From Paenibacillus selenitireducens (GTDB lineage Bacteria > Bacillota > Bacilli > Paenibacillales > Paenibacillaceae): a stretch of DNA of 64,000 bases. Shown in pieces: positions 35,126 to 43,791 of this stretch; position 1 is the first letter of the stretch, and every line of letters starts with the position of its first letter. The stretch lies in contig NZ_MSZX01000007.1 in NCBI RefSeq assembly GCF_002021565.1, positions 62,027 through 126,026 on the forward strand, written 5' to 3'. Position numbers and translations under genes: made by a program. The notes beneath the pieces are model-generated. The model was not told the DNA's origin and did no database searches. It worked only from the letters and a program-made list of their open reading frames with translations.

Positions 35126-36006
35126 TAGGCTTCAACCTCCTTGCTTTTCGTAAACTTCACTTGAAGACTTGTAATGACAGCAACAATGACGAAGAAGATA
35201 ATGGCTTTCGCAGTTCCTAGACCGTAACGGTTTTTGGAGAATGCTTCGTTGTAAATATTCATCGCCACGGATTCTGTAGAGCCGAATGGTCCGCCTTTCG
35301 TTAAGGACAAGTTCAGATCGAACATTTTGAAAGACCACGAAATAGCGAGGAACAGACATACGGTTGCTGCTGGCATAATTAACGGAATGATGATCGTACG
35401 CAGAACTTGTAATCTGCTCGCACCGTCAATTTCTGCAGCTTCCAGAATATCTTTGGGCACATTATTCAAAGACGAGATATAGATGACCATCAGATAACCT
35501 GCCGTCTGCCATACGAAGACGATAATAATGGCCCAGAACGCTGTATTCTCTGTACCGAGCCAAGGCAAGTTAAAGAAAGATAAGCCGGTTGCACTGCCGA
35601 TCGCCGAGAACCCTTTGACGAAGATGAACTGCCAGATAAATCCGAGCAAAAGTCCACCAATAACGTTCGGCATAAAGAATATCGTCCGCAAGAAATTCCG
35701 GGTCTTTAGCGGCTTCGTCAAGAAGTAAGCCAGGAAAAAACCGAGTACATTCGTAAGCACAACACCTAGAACGGTGAATTTTGCCGTGAACCAGAACGAA
35801 TCTCGGAAAGTACTATCATGCATAAAAATTTGTTTATAATTATCAAATCCGACCCATGACACCTCGCCGGATACCCCGTTCCAATTCGTGAATGAGTAAT
35901 ACAATCCAAGCAGGAACGGAACTACGATAATAAGGATGAAAAATAGGATAGCAGGTCCCACGAAGACGATCTGCTGGGCCATTTGTGATGTTTTTTTGCG
36001 ATTCAT
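35125..36006 (-). CDS. Sugar ABC transporter permease (MalF/CUT1 type)
   Basis: A 293-residue permease with six membrane helices and the EAA loop LEAAEIDGASRLQVLRTIIIPLIMP. PAILFFILIIVVPFLLGLYYSFTNWNG at the N-terminus is typical of MalF-like CUT1 subunits. ATG 36006 has AAAGGGGAG nearby; the in-frame extension to 36027 lacks a ribosome site. First gene of the operon, 142 nt from the divergently transcribed histidine kinase, so the promoters are probably shared and controlled by the response regulator. Confidence 0.9.
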   Translation of the reverse strand: MNRKKTSQMAQQIVFVGPAILFFILIIVVPFLLGLYYSFTNWNGVSGEVSWVGFDNYKQIFMHDSTFRDSFWFTAKFTVLGVVLTNVLGFFLAYFLTKPLKTRNFLRTIFFMPNVIGGLLLGFIWQFIFVKGFSAIGSATGLSFFNLPWLGTENTAFWAIIIVFVWQTAGYLMVIYISSLNNVPKDILEAAEIDGASRLQVLRTIIIPLIMPAATVCLFLAISWSFKMFDLNLSLTKGGPFGSTESVAMNIYNEAFSKNRYGLGTAKAIIFFVIVAVITSLQVKFTKSKEVEA

Positions 36007-36148
36007 CCCGATCTCCCCTTTGCACATTTCATTTTTTGCTTATAATTAGTATGCTAGAAATGTTCATTCAAAAAAACGGACGATCGTGAACCGATAGGAG
36101 TATGATATTGATCTGATCGATCCATAGCACGCCAAAGGGGTGACCTTG

Positions 36149-37933
36149 ATGAAGTCTCATAGCATACGTACACGGCTCATCCAATTCATGTTAATCGTTA
36201 CAACCATTCCGCTGCTGCTTTCCTTAGTCATTACACTCGTTCACACGAGAGAGTCCATCAAAGAGCAATCCATAAGCGAGAATGCCCGCTTAATTTTTCA
36301 AGGGAAAACCAATCTCGCAAACTATCTGAACAACATCAACCGCGCTTCAGTCGTGGTGTATTCCGATTCCCATTTTCTGAATAACTTATCGAAATCAGTG
36401 GATGACTACCAAGCGATGGCCGAAATGTATAGCACGCTGCAGAATCTGCAGGGCTTGCTGCCGGATATTCAACAAGTGTACCTGCATTCCCGTATGACGA
36501 ATCAATCCACGCTCATTGCGAATGGCATACCGAGAAGAGAAATTAGACAAGCCCCCTACCAGAGCATTGGTCAATACGTTACATCCCATACCGCGACGGA
36601 GCCGCCGCATCTCGTTCACAGCTACGGGTTTCCGCCTTCACCGAACGATCCTACGGATCGCATGGTATTTACCTTTTACCGCCCCATCGTTCGCATCCCT
36701 TCGACTACGCAGCTTGCGATCATGGCCATCGATGTGAAGTTAGACGGGATTGCCGCCATCTGTGAACAACTGTATGATGCTACGGATGAGCAGTTCTACC
36801 TGCTGGACGAGAACGATATTGTCATTTATAGTGGGATTCCTGAGGAGATTGGCAAGCCGCTGCATAACAAGAACCTCGCTCCCCGGATTACACCAGATAA
36901 GAACGGGTTTATTGACGGAAAAAATGCGATGCAGGTGTATGAGAAACTGGATGTCCCTTTTGCCAAGTGGACCTTAGTCAAACAGATTCCTCATAACGTC
37001 CTTTACCGTAAATCAACCGAATTGATTCGGATCAATGCAGTTATCGCTGCGCTAGCTCTATTGGCCGTCATCTTAGGCACGTTGTATATTTCATTTCGAA
37101 TTACTAGACCGATTAAGCAATTAGCCCGTTATATGAATCAAATTCAGACGGGACAGTTGGACGTGGATATCGAGGTGAACAGCAACGATGAGATCGGTAC
37201 CTTGTCACGGCGACTCCGACAAATGATGGATACGATTAATAATCTGATCCTGCGGAAGTATAAGCTGGAGTTAGCGAATAAGACGAATCAGCTTAAAGCC
37301 CTGCAAGCGCAAATTGATCCTCATTTTCTATATAACACGTTACAGTCGATCGGAACGGTCGCGCTTCAGCATAACGTTCCGCGCGTATACTCCCTTCTCG
37401 CTTCGTTAGCGGATATCATGCGTTACAAAATGCGAAGCGGCGAAGCGCTAGTAACGTTGCAAGAAGAGGTTAACCACCTTAAACTTTATTTAGACTTGCA
37501 AAAAGAACGATTTGACGAACAATTCAACTTTATGTGGGACATCGCACCAGAGAGCCTAGCTGCTTCGATCCCCAAAATGACGCTGCAGCCTTTGGTCGAG
37601 AATTATTTCAAACACGGCATGGATCCTCATCTCGGCACAGGTCACTTATGTGTTCGTACCCAGCTGACCGAATCGAATCGTCTTATCATTGTCATCGAAA
37701 ATAACGGCAGTTCCATTGAAGAACAGGAGCTTGTACAGCTCCAAGAAGAACTGAAGTTCCAGCTTGAGGAGCATGAGGATCCAATCAAGGAGCGTACTTC
37801 GATCGGCTTGTACAACGTACTAACGCGACTGAAGTTATACACCGATGATACAGCGACGTTGTACATCGAGAATGTAGAGCCGCATGGCGTACGAATCACC
37901 TTAGATTACGCGTGGGAGAGTGAAACAGCATGA
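36149..37933 (+). CDS. Sensor histidine kinase, YesM type
   Basis: A 594-residue membrane kinase. Two membrane helices (about 10-32 and 290-310) flank a large extracellular dCache-like sensor; a HAMP domain (about 310-365) follows, then a His_kinase domain with HFLYNTLQSIGTVA (phospho-acceptor His about 391) and an ATPase region with TLQPLVENYFKHG (N box) and SIGLYNVLTRL (G box). ATG 36149 has AAAGGGG eight nt upstream. It overlaps the response regulator gene by four nt (ATGA). With its place opposite a sugar ABC operon it probably senses the sugar or its bound binding protein. Confidence 0.9.
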   Translation: MKSHSIRTRLIQFMLIVTTIPLLLSLVITLVHTRESIKEQSISENARLIFQGKTNLANYLNNINRASVVVYSDSHFLNNLSKSVDDYQAMAEMYSTLQNLQGLLPDIQQVYLHSRMTNQSTLIANGIPRREIRQAPYQSIGQYVTSHTATEPPHLVHSYGFPPSPNDPTDRMVFTFYRPIVRIPSTTQLAIMAIDVKLDGIAAICEQLYDATDEQFYLLDENDIVIYSGIPEEIGKPLHNKNLAPRITPDKNGFIDGKNAMQVYEKLDVPFAKWTLVKQIPHNVLYRKSTELIRINAVIAALALLAVILGTLYISFRITRPIKQLARYMNQIQTGQLDVDIEVNSNDEIGTLSRRLRQMMDTINNLILRKYKLELANKTNQLKALQAQIDPHFLYNTLQSIGTVALQHNVPRVYSLLASLADIMRYKMRSGEALVTLQEEVNHLKLYLDLQKERFDEQFNFMWDIAPESLAASIPKMTLQPLVENYFKHGMDPHLGTGHLCVRTQLTESNRLIIVIENNGSSIEEQELVQLQEELKFQLEEHEDPIKERTSIGLYNVLTRLKLYTDDTATLYIENVEPHGVRITLDYAWESETA

Positions 37934-39546
37934 AGGTTTTAATTGTGGATGATGAGAAACATGTGCGTAATGCGATCGATATGCTCGCCGATTGGGAACG
38001 GTATGGCATTACTGAAGTATTGCAAGCATCTGACGGAGAAGCTGCGGTATCCGTGATCCAAGCGCAAGCACCTCAAATCGTCATGACGGATATGCGGATG
38101 CCCCGCAAAGACGGCGCAGAATTATTAACGTGGCTGTATACGAATGCGCCCCAGATCAAGGTCATGGTCATCAGCGGCTACGATGACTTTGAGCTCGTCC
38201 GGCATGCCGTTCGCCATGGCGGTATGGATTATATCTTGAAGCCTGTCCAGGCAGCGGCGTTGAACGAAGCCCTGGGGAAAGCGGTCGATTGCTGGCGCAA
38301 AGAAGAACATGAACGTCAACGATTTACGCGGCAAAGCATTGAGGTTAATGAAATGAAGCCTCACTACGGGGATAAGCTGTTTACGGATTTCCTCGTGGGC
38401 CAAGGTCGGTTAGACCAACTTCTGAATCAGCTGCGAGATGAATTTAAACTCCCTGCGAACACAGCCAACTGCTCCCTTGCAGTGCTTGCTGTGGCGCAAT
38501 TGGACCGAAAGCTGCTGGCCAAATTCCAAAACCAGCTGGATCTGCTCTTCTTCACGTTGATTAACATATGCAATGAGTTTCTGAAGCAGAAGGGTGTCGC
38601 GTTCCGTCAATTGAACAGCCCCGGAGAGGTGGTTATCCTTTTCTGGGATGAGCGCGGCTCTTTACCGCCCCTATTAGACGATATCAACGAAGGCATCTAC
38701 ATGACATTACATCGGCGTATGCATATCGGAGTAAGTCTGAGACGAGCCTTCCCTGCTGAATTGACACAAGCGTATCAAGAAGCTTCGCAAGCGGTATGGC
38801 GACGGAGTGTGCTCGATCCGAAGCATTTGCATACCTATACCGAGGATTCATCTGGATCGGCTCGCCCGCTGCGGCTTAGCTCCCTCGAAGAACAGCTTCG
38901 ATTAGCTGCGTTAAGCGGCAATCGCGAACAGATCGAGAATATGGCGACGCGATGGTTGGATGAAGTCAAGCAGTTGCAGACGATCACGCCAGAGCAGCTT
39001 ATCCAGTGGGATAACGAATGGGACTGGATGCAGAGCCAATGGTTGGAAGGCGAAACAGGCGGGAATACACGGAAAGAGCAGGATAACGTATACCCGGACC
39101 TCCCTTCTCCGCTTCCGCTGAATGAAGAAGGTCTATTGTCTTGCGAACCTTATCGCACCCAATTGGTTAACCGCTTGGCAGCCACCTCCAAACTATTGAC
39201 GCAGCAGCATTCCAAGGAAACTTCCTTCTTCGTCCATGATATCGCGAAATACATTGAGCGGCATTACCAAGAAGAAATTTCACTGCAAGATGTTGCGGCC
39301 CGCTTTTTCTTAAGCCGGGAATATATCGCTCGCAAATTTAAGCAGGAATATGGCGTGACCTTGCTCGATTATCTCAGCCGGTTCCGTATTGAGAAAGCCA
39401 AGCTGCTGCTGCATAATTCCCATCTGCGTATCGCTCAAGTTGCCGAAATGGTGGGATATCAGGATGAGAAATACTTCTCGAAGGTATTTAAGAAGCTGGA
39501 GGGTATCAATCCCGGGGAGTTCCGTAAGGAGCATACGCTTGGATAA
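37930..39546 (+). CDS. AraC-type response regulator, YesN type
   Basis: A 538-residue regulator. The receiver domain (1-120) has the acidic pair DD at 7-8, phospho-acceptor Asp54 in VMTDMRMP and Lys in YILKPVQ. A long central linker (about 125-430) is followed by two AraC-type helix-turn-helix motifs at the C-terminus (EISLQDVAARFFLSREYIARKFKQEYG and LRIAQVAEMVGYQDEKYFSKVFKKLEG). Start-stop overlap ATGA with the kinase gene shows coupling. It probably activates the divergent sugar transport/alpha-glucosidase operon. Confidence 0.92.
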   Translation: MKVLIVDDEKHVRNAIDMLADWERYGITEVLQASDGEAAVSVIQAQAPQIVMTDMRMPRKDGAELLTWLYTNAPQIKVMVISGYDDFELVRHAVRHGGMDYILKPVQAAALNEALGKAVDCWRKEEHERQRFTRQSIEVNEMKPHYGDKLFTDFLVGQGRLDQLLNQLRDEFKLPANTANCSLAVLAVAQLDRKLLAKFQNQLDLLFFTLINICNEFLKQKGVAFRQLNSPGEVVILFWDERGSLPPLLDDINEGIYMTLHRRMHIGVSLRRAFPAELTQAYQEASQAVWRRSVLDPKHLHTYTEDSSGSARPLRLSSLEEQLRLAALSGNREQIENMATRWLDEVKQLQTITPEQLIQWDNEWDWMQSQWLEGETGGNTRKEQDNVYPDLPSPLPLNEEGLLSCEPYRTQLVNRLAATSKLLTQQHSKETSFFVHDIAKYIERHYQEEISLQDVAARFFLSREYIARKFKQEYGVTLLDYLSRFRIEKAKLLLHNSHLRIAQVAEMVGYQDEKYFSKVFKKLEGINPGEFRKEHTLG

Positions 39547-39610
39547 GCTTTAAACGAGCATCTAACCATTTCTTGATAGTGAATTTCCTGCTAGCGAATT
39601 TCCTGCTAAT

Positions 39611-39651
39611 GCAAAAAAAGCAGCTCATCCCGCAAGGGGAAGAGCTGCTTT
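39611..39651 (-). terminator. Terminator of the cold-shock gene
   Basis: AAAGCAGCTC/GAGCTGCTTT stem followed by a seven-T run on the minus strand. A second hairpin AAGCGG-CCGA/TCGG-CCGCTT lies between it and the gene. It may also receive the convergent response regulator transcript. Confidence 0.85.
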
Positions 39652-39698
39652 CGGTAAGCGGCCGATTGCTCGGACCGCTTCATGTAGACGGTTACGTC

Positions 39699-39899
39699 TT
39701 ACAGTTTAGTTACGTTCTCAGCTTGTGGTCCGCGGTTGCCTTGAACAACGTTGAACTCAACTTTTTGACCTTCTTCAAGAGTTTTGAAGCCATCGCCTTG
39801 AATTGCGGAGAAGTGAACGAATACGTCGTTTCCGCCTTCAACTTCGATGAAGCCAAATCCTTTCTCAGCGTTGAACCATTTAACTGTACCTTGTTGCAT
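39699..39899 (-). CDS. Cold-shock protein (CspA/CspB family)
   Basis: A 66-residue single cold-shock domain, the usual length. The RNA-binding motifs RNP1 (KGFGFIEV) and RNP2 (DVFVHFSAI) are intact, so it should bind single-stranded RNA/DNA as a chaperone. The start is ATG 39899, with GAGG upstream in TTTTGAGGAGGCTACACAC. The roughly 200-nt leader contains a 12-bp inverted repeat and a smaller hairpin, which may form a temperature-sensitive structure as in other csp mRNAs. Transcribed alone. Confidence 0.94.
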   Translation of the reverse strand: MQQGTVKWFNAEKGFGFIEVEGGNDVFVHFSAIQGDGFKTLEEGQKVEFNVVQGNRGPQAENVTKL

Positions 39900-39970
39900 G
39901 TGTGTAGCCTCCTCAAAATAATTAACATTAAATTAACATGCTACTCCTATATTTACGGGTGTAAATAAAA

Positions 39971-40031
39971 ATTCACATATTCGAAAAGGTATGAACCTAT
40001 TACTGAATAATACCCTTTAGAATATGTGAAT
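39971..40031 (-). other. Inverted repeat in the cold-shock gene leader
   Basis: ATTCACATATTC (39971-39982) pairs perfectly with GAATATGTGAAT (40020-40031); inside, AAAGGTAT can pair with ATACCCTTT. A smaller hairpin ATTTAC/GTAAAT lies at about 39951-39966. These lie 50-130 nt upstream of the csp start on its coding strand and may be a leader structure or an operator. Confidence 0.6.
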
Positions 40032-40105
40032 TCAGATCTTAAATCTTAAGGAGCAACTCGTCATTTTGTTATGACTTTTTCATCTTACCATATATTTTTT
40101 AAAAG

Positions 40106-41182
40106 TCAAACATACCATAGCACCAATAAATAACCAAAACCAGACAGCAGCACTGATCCGATAGCACCTGCAAGTAAGGCGCGAAGCCCAAATCTGCGAC
40201 AAACTGCGACATTTATATTCAATCCTAGCCCAGCCATCGCCATCGCAATCAATAGATAAGCAATGACAATCATGTAAGAGGTTACATGGGCTGGAAGGAT
40301 CCCCAACGTATTCACACCGCTCATGAGAATAAATCCAACAATAAACCACGGGATGGGAAGGTTCTTCCATTGGAACTCGCTTGCTTGTTCATCCCCCGAC
40401 GTATGTCCGCCTTCTGTCTCGCGTAATTTACGGCGTTCCGCACGCTGTATCCATAATCCGAGGACAATAGCTACCGGAATAAGCAAGGCCACACGGGATA
40501 ACTTCACAATCAAAGCCATATCTAACGCTTCTTTACCAATCGGCTCTGCAGCCGCAATAACATGCGCAATTTCATGGAGCGTTGCACCGGAGAAAACACC
40601 GAACCCTTGCGGAACTAAGTGCAGCACAGGATATAACACCGTATAAGCTAAGGTGAAAATAGTTCCTAATATAGCAACCACGGCAGCAGCCATCGCGGTG
40701 CGATCAGCATCGGCTTTCACTTGCGGGGATATCGCGACCACCGCTGCTGCACCGCAGATGGACGAGCCGCAAGCGGTGAGAATGCTCATAATCGGATCTA
40801 ACTTGAATGCCCGACAAAGGAAATAGACGACAATCATACCGAACAAGACACTCGATGCCGCAATGAGGAACACGCGAGGTCCTGCTTTTATAATGTCCAA
40901 AATATTCAATCTCATACCTAACATGATGATGCCATAGCGGAGCAGCTTTTTGCTCGAAAAAGAAATCCCTGCTTCGGCAGCAGCCGGTACCCCAAGTGTC
41001 ATTTTCCAAGCGAAACCGAGTAAAATCGCTAAAATCAATTGGCCCATAATACTTAAAAACGGCAGTTGCGCCAACCCGTAGGCCACCCCTGCAATCAGCA
41101 AGGTAATACCCAATCCCATTGCAAAACCTTTTGATAGTTTATGTTTATAATCCATTCGTTGATTTAGTCGTTCTAATAACAT
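40106..41182 (-). CDS. YeiH/UPF0324 family putative sulfate exporter
   Basis: A 358-residue membrane protein with about ten to eleven helices. The family motifs are LAILLGFAWKMTLG, KKLLRYGIIMLGMRLNILDI and ILTACGSSICGAAAVVAISP, with GVFSGATLHEIAHVIAAAEPIG near the middle. YeiH-type proteins are presumed exporters and are often paired with a LysR regulator, as here across a 1.1 kb gap. ATG 41182 has AAGGGG eight nt upstream; GTG 41185 is adjacent, and an extension to 41242 lacks a ribosome site. Confidence 0.82.
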   Translation of the reverse strand: MLLERLNQRMDYKHKLSKGFAMGLGITLLIAGVAYGLAQLPFLSIMGQLILAILLGFAWKMTLGVPAAAEAGISFSSKKLLRYGIIMLGMRLNILDIIKAGPRVFLIAASSVLFGMIVVYFLCRAFKLDPIMSILTACGSSICGAAAVVAISPQVKADADRTAMAAAVVAILGTIFTLAYTVLYPVLHLVPQGFGVFSGATLHEIAHVIAAAEPIGKEALDMALIVKLSRVALLIPVAIVLGLWIQRAERRKLRETEGGHTSGDEQASEFQWKNLPIPWFIVGFILMSGVNTLGILPAHVTSYMIVIAYLLIAMAMAGLGLNINVAVCRRFGLRALLAGAIGSVLLSGFGYLLVLWYV

Positions 41183-41292
41183 CACGAGTTCCCCTTCTTC
41201 CGTCACCTGTTGTCTTAAGCTCATCTTAGAAGGTTTTGGCATGGAAGTGAAATACCGAATCGCTATCTCAACAATAAGGAAAACTTATGATG

Positions 41293-41352
41293 AGAAAAGC
41301 CTCTACCCGCGGTCTCCGAAGATGAGCGACCGCGTTTAAAGGCCGTTTTGAT
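41293..41352 (+). repeat. Partial structured repeat, copy B
   Basis: The 5' half of the repeat family: AAAAGCCT..., core CCGAAGATGAGCGACCGCG, and AGGCCGTTTT. Here an extra stem CGCGGTC/GACCGCG can form. The 3' stem region (ATCGCCA...TGTGG) is missing or degenerate. Confidence 0.7.
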
Positions 41353-41482
41353 CCATCTGCAATAAATGAGACTCTAGCTCTGTAAAATTTATGACAAGTG
41401 AATGTTGATTCTTAACGAAATAACCTGATCCCTGTATTTTGAGCGGCAGTTTATTTTTTTGTATTGCATCTGTAAAGTGTGA

Positions 41483-41513
41483 AAAACGCCAGGGGATCCC
41501 CCGACGTTTCTTT
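41483..41513 (+). terminator. Possible terminator in the yeiH-lysR gap
   Basis: AAACG...GGGGATCCCC...CGTTTCTTT forms an imperfect hairpin with a T-rich end. No upstream plus-strand gene was found for it to terminate. Confidence 0.4.
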
Positions 41514-41620
41514 ATTGTGTGAACCTATACGTTGGTGGAAGGAGAGATGGGTAGGTGTTTTGCGTTTCAGCTGTCGTAGATACGAAATTTTGACAAATAA
41601 AATAAGCTCTTTGTGCATAA

Positions 41621-41798
41621 CGGACATGAGGGACCTTATTGTTTGCTATGCTCATAGATTAGCCGTTTTTTCGGACCTAGATGCCCTTATTCCATTCGAA
41701 TCATGGGTATATAGCTTATGTTTAGCATAATAAGAGCTGCTGTGTCCGTTCGCCCTGCATTTTGAGTGCTTTTGGCATTTTAAGGTCTCCTGTGTCCG
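41621..41798. repeat. Four copies of a 20-nt motif TAAG...GTCCG
   Basis: Four exact-length copies: minus strand 41621-41640 and 41672-41691, plus strand 41729-41748 and 41779-41798. TAAG, a C at position 9 and GTCCG at positions 16-20 are invariant; an example is AATAAGAGCTGCTGTGTCCG. Two minus copies followed by two plus copies make the array invertedly arranged. No gene seen around them. Confidence 0.7.
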
Positions 41799-41873
41799 CT
41801 CATTCTCGCTCCGTTCCCTGCAACCTAATTTGATTTTGGCAATCTCTCGAAAAGCTATATATTCTAGAATATT

Positions 41874-41990
41874 GAAACTTCTACCGAAGTACATTCGAAG
41901 ATGTGCGACCGCGTTAAAAAGGTAGTTTTTATCGCCAAATAGAATTTTTCAGTTTCGATACGTCGAAACTTTTATAAATTCTGGTGTAGT
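41874..41990 (+). repeat. Structured repeat, tandem copy C
   Basis: First, most diverged member of a three-unit tandem array of period 121 nt. It carries CTACC/GGTAG in the outer stem, core TTCGAAGATGTGCGACCGCG, ATCGCCAA, and the 3' hairpin AGTTTCGA-TACG-TCGAAACT inside AGAATTT/AAATTCT. Confidence 0.85.
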
Positions 41991-42111
41991 GAGAAAAACT
42001 TCTACCGAAGTCCATTCGAAGATGAGCGACCGCGTTTAGATGTGGTTTTTATCGCCAAATAGAATTTTCCAGTTTCGAATACGTCGAAACTTTTATAAAT
42101 TCTGGTGTAGT
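41991..42111 (+). repeat. Structured repeat, tandem copy D
   Basis: Second unit, 121 nt, nearly identical to the third. Core TTCGAAGATGAGCGACCGCG, then ATCGCCAA, then AGAATTT/AAATTCT around AGTTTCGA/TCGAAACT with an ATACG loop. Confidence 0.9.
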
Positions 42112-42231
42112 GAGAAAAACTTCTACCGAAGTCCATTCGAAGATGAGCGACCGCGTTTAGATGTGGTTTTTATCGCCAAATAGAATTTTCCAGTTTCGAA
42201 TACGTCGAAACTTTTATAAATTCTATTGTGG
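42112..42231 (+). repeat. Structured repeat, tandem copy E
   Basis: Third unit, ending 50 nt before the LysR start. It has the complete 3' stem AATAGAATTT (42179-42188) / AAATTCTATT (42218-42227), closed by CCA/TGG with one bulged G exactly as in copy A near motB. Confidence 0.9.
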
Positions 42232-42281
42232 TAAAATAATAGGAAACGAACCTCAATCACACCTATCATGGAGGATGTAAC

Positions 42282-43163
42282 ATGATCACTGATTCACTCC
42301 ATATCTTCGTTGCCGTAATCGAGCACAGCAACTTCTCTCGGGCAGCAGAAGCTTTACATATTTCCCAACCCGGCGTGAGCATGCACATTCAGAATCTGGA
42401 AAAGGAACTTGGAGCAAAGTTGCTTCACCGTACCCCGAAGTACGTCAAATTGACGGAAGCCGGTCACATTCTCTATCAACGCGCAAAGCTGATTCTCTCT
42501 CTCTATGAGGAAGCCAGAACACAGATTCAGCTCCTGCATGAAGTTGTAACAGGAACGCTGAATATCGGAGCGAGCTTCACGGTAGGCGAATATGTTCTTC
42601 CTCGTCTACTAGCCAGCTTCGTACTTTTACATCCTCAGGTTGACGTCCATGTGACCATCGCGAATACGGAGGAAATTGTACAGGGAATTCGCTCGAAGCG
42701 CCTCGACCTCGGTCTGGTAGAAGGTGATGTGCATCAACCCGACATGGATGTGATGTATTGGCAGGAGGACGAGATGATCGTCATCGCGCCGCCCGATCAT
42801 CCACTCACGCGGATACAGCAAGTTACGTCGGACTTATTGCAAGATCAGACGTGGGTATATCGGGAACCTGGATCAGGTACACGTGCTTATAGCGATCGAT
42901 TTCTTGAGAATCATGGGTTACGTGTGAAGCGTTCCTATATGTTAAGCAGCAATCAAGGGGTCAAGGAATCCGTGATCTCAGGACTCGGTCTCGCCGTGAT
43001 TAGCCGACTTGTCGTCCAGAAGGAACTATCTAATGGGGAATTACGGGAGCTTAGACTGGTGGGAGGTAGACTTACGCGTGCTCTCTCCATTCTCCAGGAT
43101 CGCGAGCCGCATGAAATGCTTGCCTTGCACGTATTTCGTAAGCATCTTGCAAGCACCTCCTAA
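42282..43163 (+). CDS. LysR-type transcriptional regulator (CysL/YeiE-like)
   Basis: A 293-residue LysR regulator. The N-terminal winged HTH (1-60) has SLHIFVAVIEHSNFSRAAEALHISQPGVSMHIQNLEKELGAKLLHRT; the effector domain spans about 90-290 with LNIGASFTVGEYVLPRLLASF and RLDLGLVEGDV. Regulators of this subgroup adjoin YeiH-type exporters or control sulfur assimilation genes, and here yeiH lies divergently across the repeat-rich gap. GGAGG precedes the ATG by seven nt. The three tandem structured repeats end 50 nt before its start, so they may lie in its leader or promoter. Confidence 0.85.
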   Translation: MITDSLHIFVAVIEHSNFSRAAEALHISQPGVSMHIQNLEKELGAKLLHRTPKYVKLTEAGHILYQRAKLILSLYEEARTQIQLLHEVVTGTLNIGASFTVGEYVLPRLLASFVLLHPQVDVHVTIANTEEIVQGIRSKRLDLGLVEGDVHQPDMDVMYWQEDEMIVIAPPDHPLTRIQQVTSDLLQDQTWVYREPGSGTRAYSDRFLENHGLRVKRSYMLSSNQGVKESVISGLGLAVISRLVVQKELSNGELRELRLVGGRLTRALSILQDREPHEMLALHVFRKHLASTS

Positions 43164-43217
43164 TCGCAAGTACACTACGGATATAAGAGAATGAAGTATG
43201 AAAGGCGGGATGAGCCC

Positions 43218-43772
43218 ATGCAAGATATGAACTATACATCATCATCACCAGTCGAGCTTGCCACCTTCGCAGGAGGATGCTTCTGGTGTATGGTCAAGCC
43301 TTTCGATCAGCTGCCTGGCATTATGAAGGTCGTATCTGGCTATTCAGGGGGACATACAGAACACCCCACCTATCAGGAGGTCAAAACGCAAACCACTGGT
43401 CATTATGAAGTCGTACAGATCACCTATGATCCATCTCTCTTCTCATATGCACAGCTTTTGGAGCTGTATTGGCCGCAGATTGATCCGACCGATGACGGCG
43501 GACAATTCCAGGACCGCGGTCCTTCCTACCGCGCTGCGATATTCTATCATACCGCGGAGCAACGCGAGTTAGCTGAAGCTTCCCGTACAGCTATAGCAGC
43601 TAGCGGACGATTCGGAGATCAACCGATTGTGACGGAGATTTTACCGGCTGCACCCTTCTATCCGGCAGAAGACTATCACCAGGATTATTACAAAAAAAGT
43701 CCCGACCACTATAAAGAAGATCGCCTTCAATCGGGTCGGGATGAATTTATTGATCAACATTGGAAATCGTAA
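43218..43772 (+). CDS. msrA: Peptide methionine-S-sulfoxide reductase MsrA
   Basis: A 184-residue single-domain MsrA that reduces the S form of methionine sulfoxide in proteins with thioredoxin. The catalytic site is GGCFWC with Cys21 nucleophile and Cys24. Further motifs are [28 protein letters not shown] and [17 protein letters not shown] 43218 was chosen; AAAGGCGGGATGAG lies upstream and an in-frame ATG at 43191 is possible. It faces a second methionine sulfoxide reductase gene of another class, so the pair would cover protein-bound and free substrate. Confidence 0.92.
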   Translation: MQDMNYTSSSPVELATFAGGCFWCMVKPFDQLPGIMKVVSGYSGGHTEHPTYQEVKTQTTGHYEVVQITYDPSLFSYAQLLELYWPQIDPTDDGGQFQDRGPSYRAAIFYHTAEQRELAEASRTAIAASGRFGDQPIVTEILPAAPFYPAEDYHQDYYKKSPDHYKEDRLQSGRDEFIDQHWKS

Positions 43773-43791
43773 TCGACGTTCTGTCAGGCCA

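Noticed and set aside
41479-41730. 83-codon frame in the yeiH-lysR gap
   Set aside because: No ribosome site, no family likeness, and it runs through the repeated 20-nt motifs.
41874-42231. Possible CRISPR array
   Set aside because: The units are contiguous 121-nt tandem copies without unique spacers, and no cas gene is in the window.
41293-42231. Possible insertion sequence or prophage edge
   Set aside because: No transposase, integrase or phage gene and no terminal inverted repeats bounding the whole region were seen.
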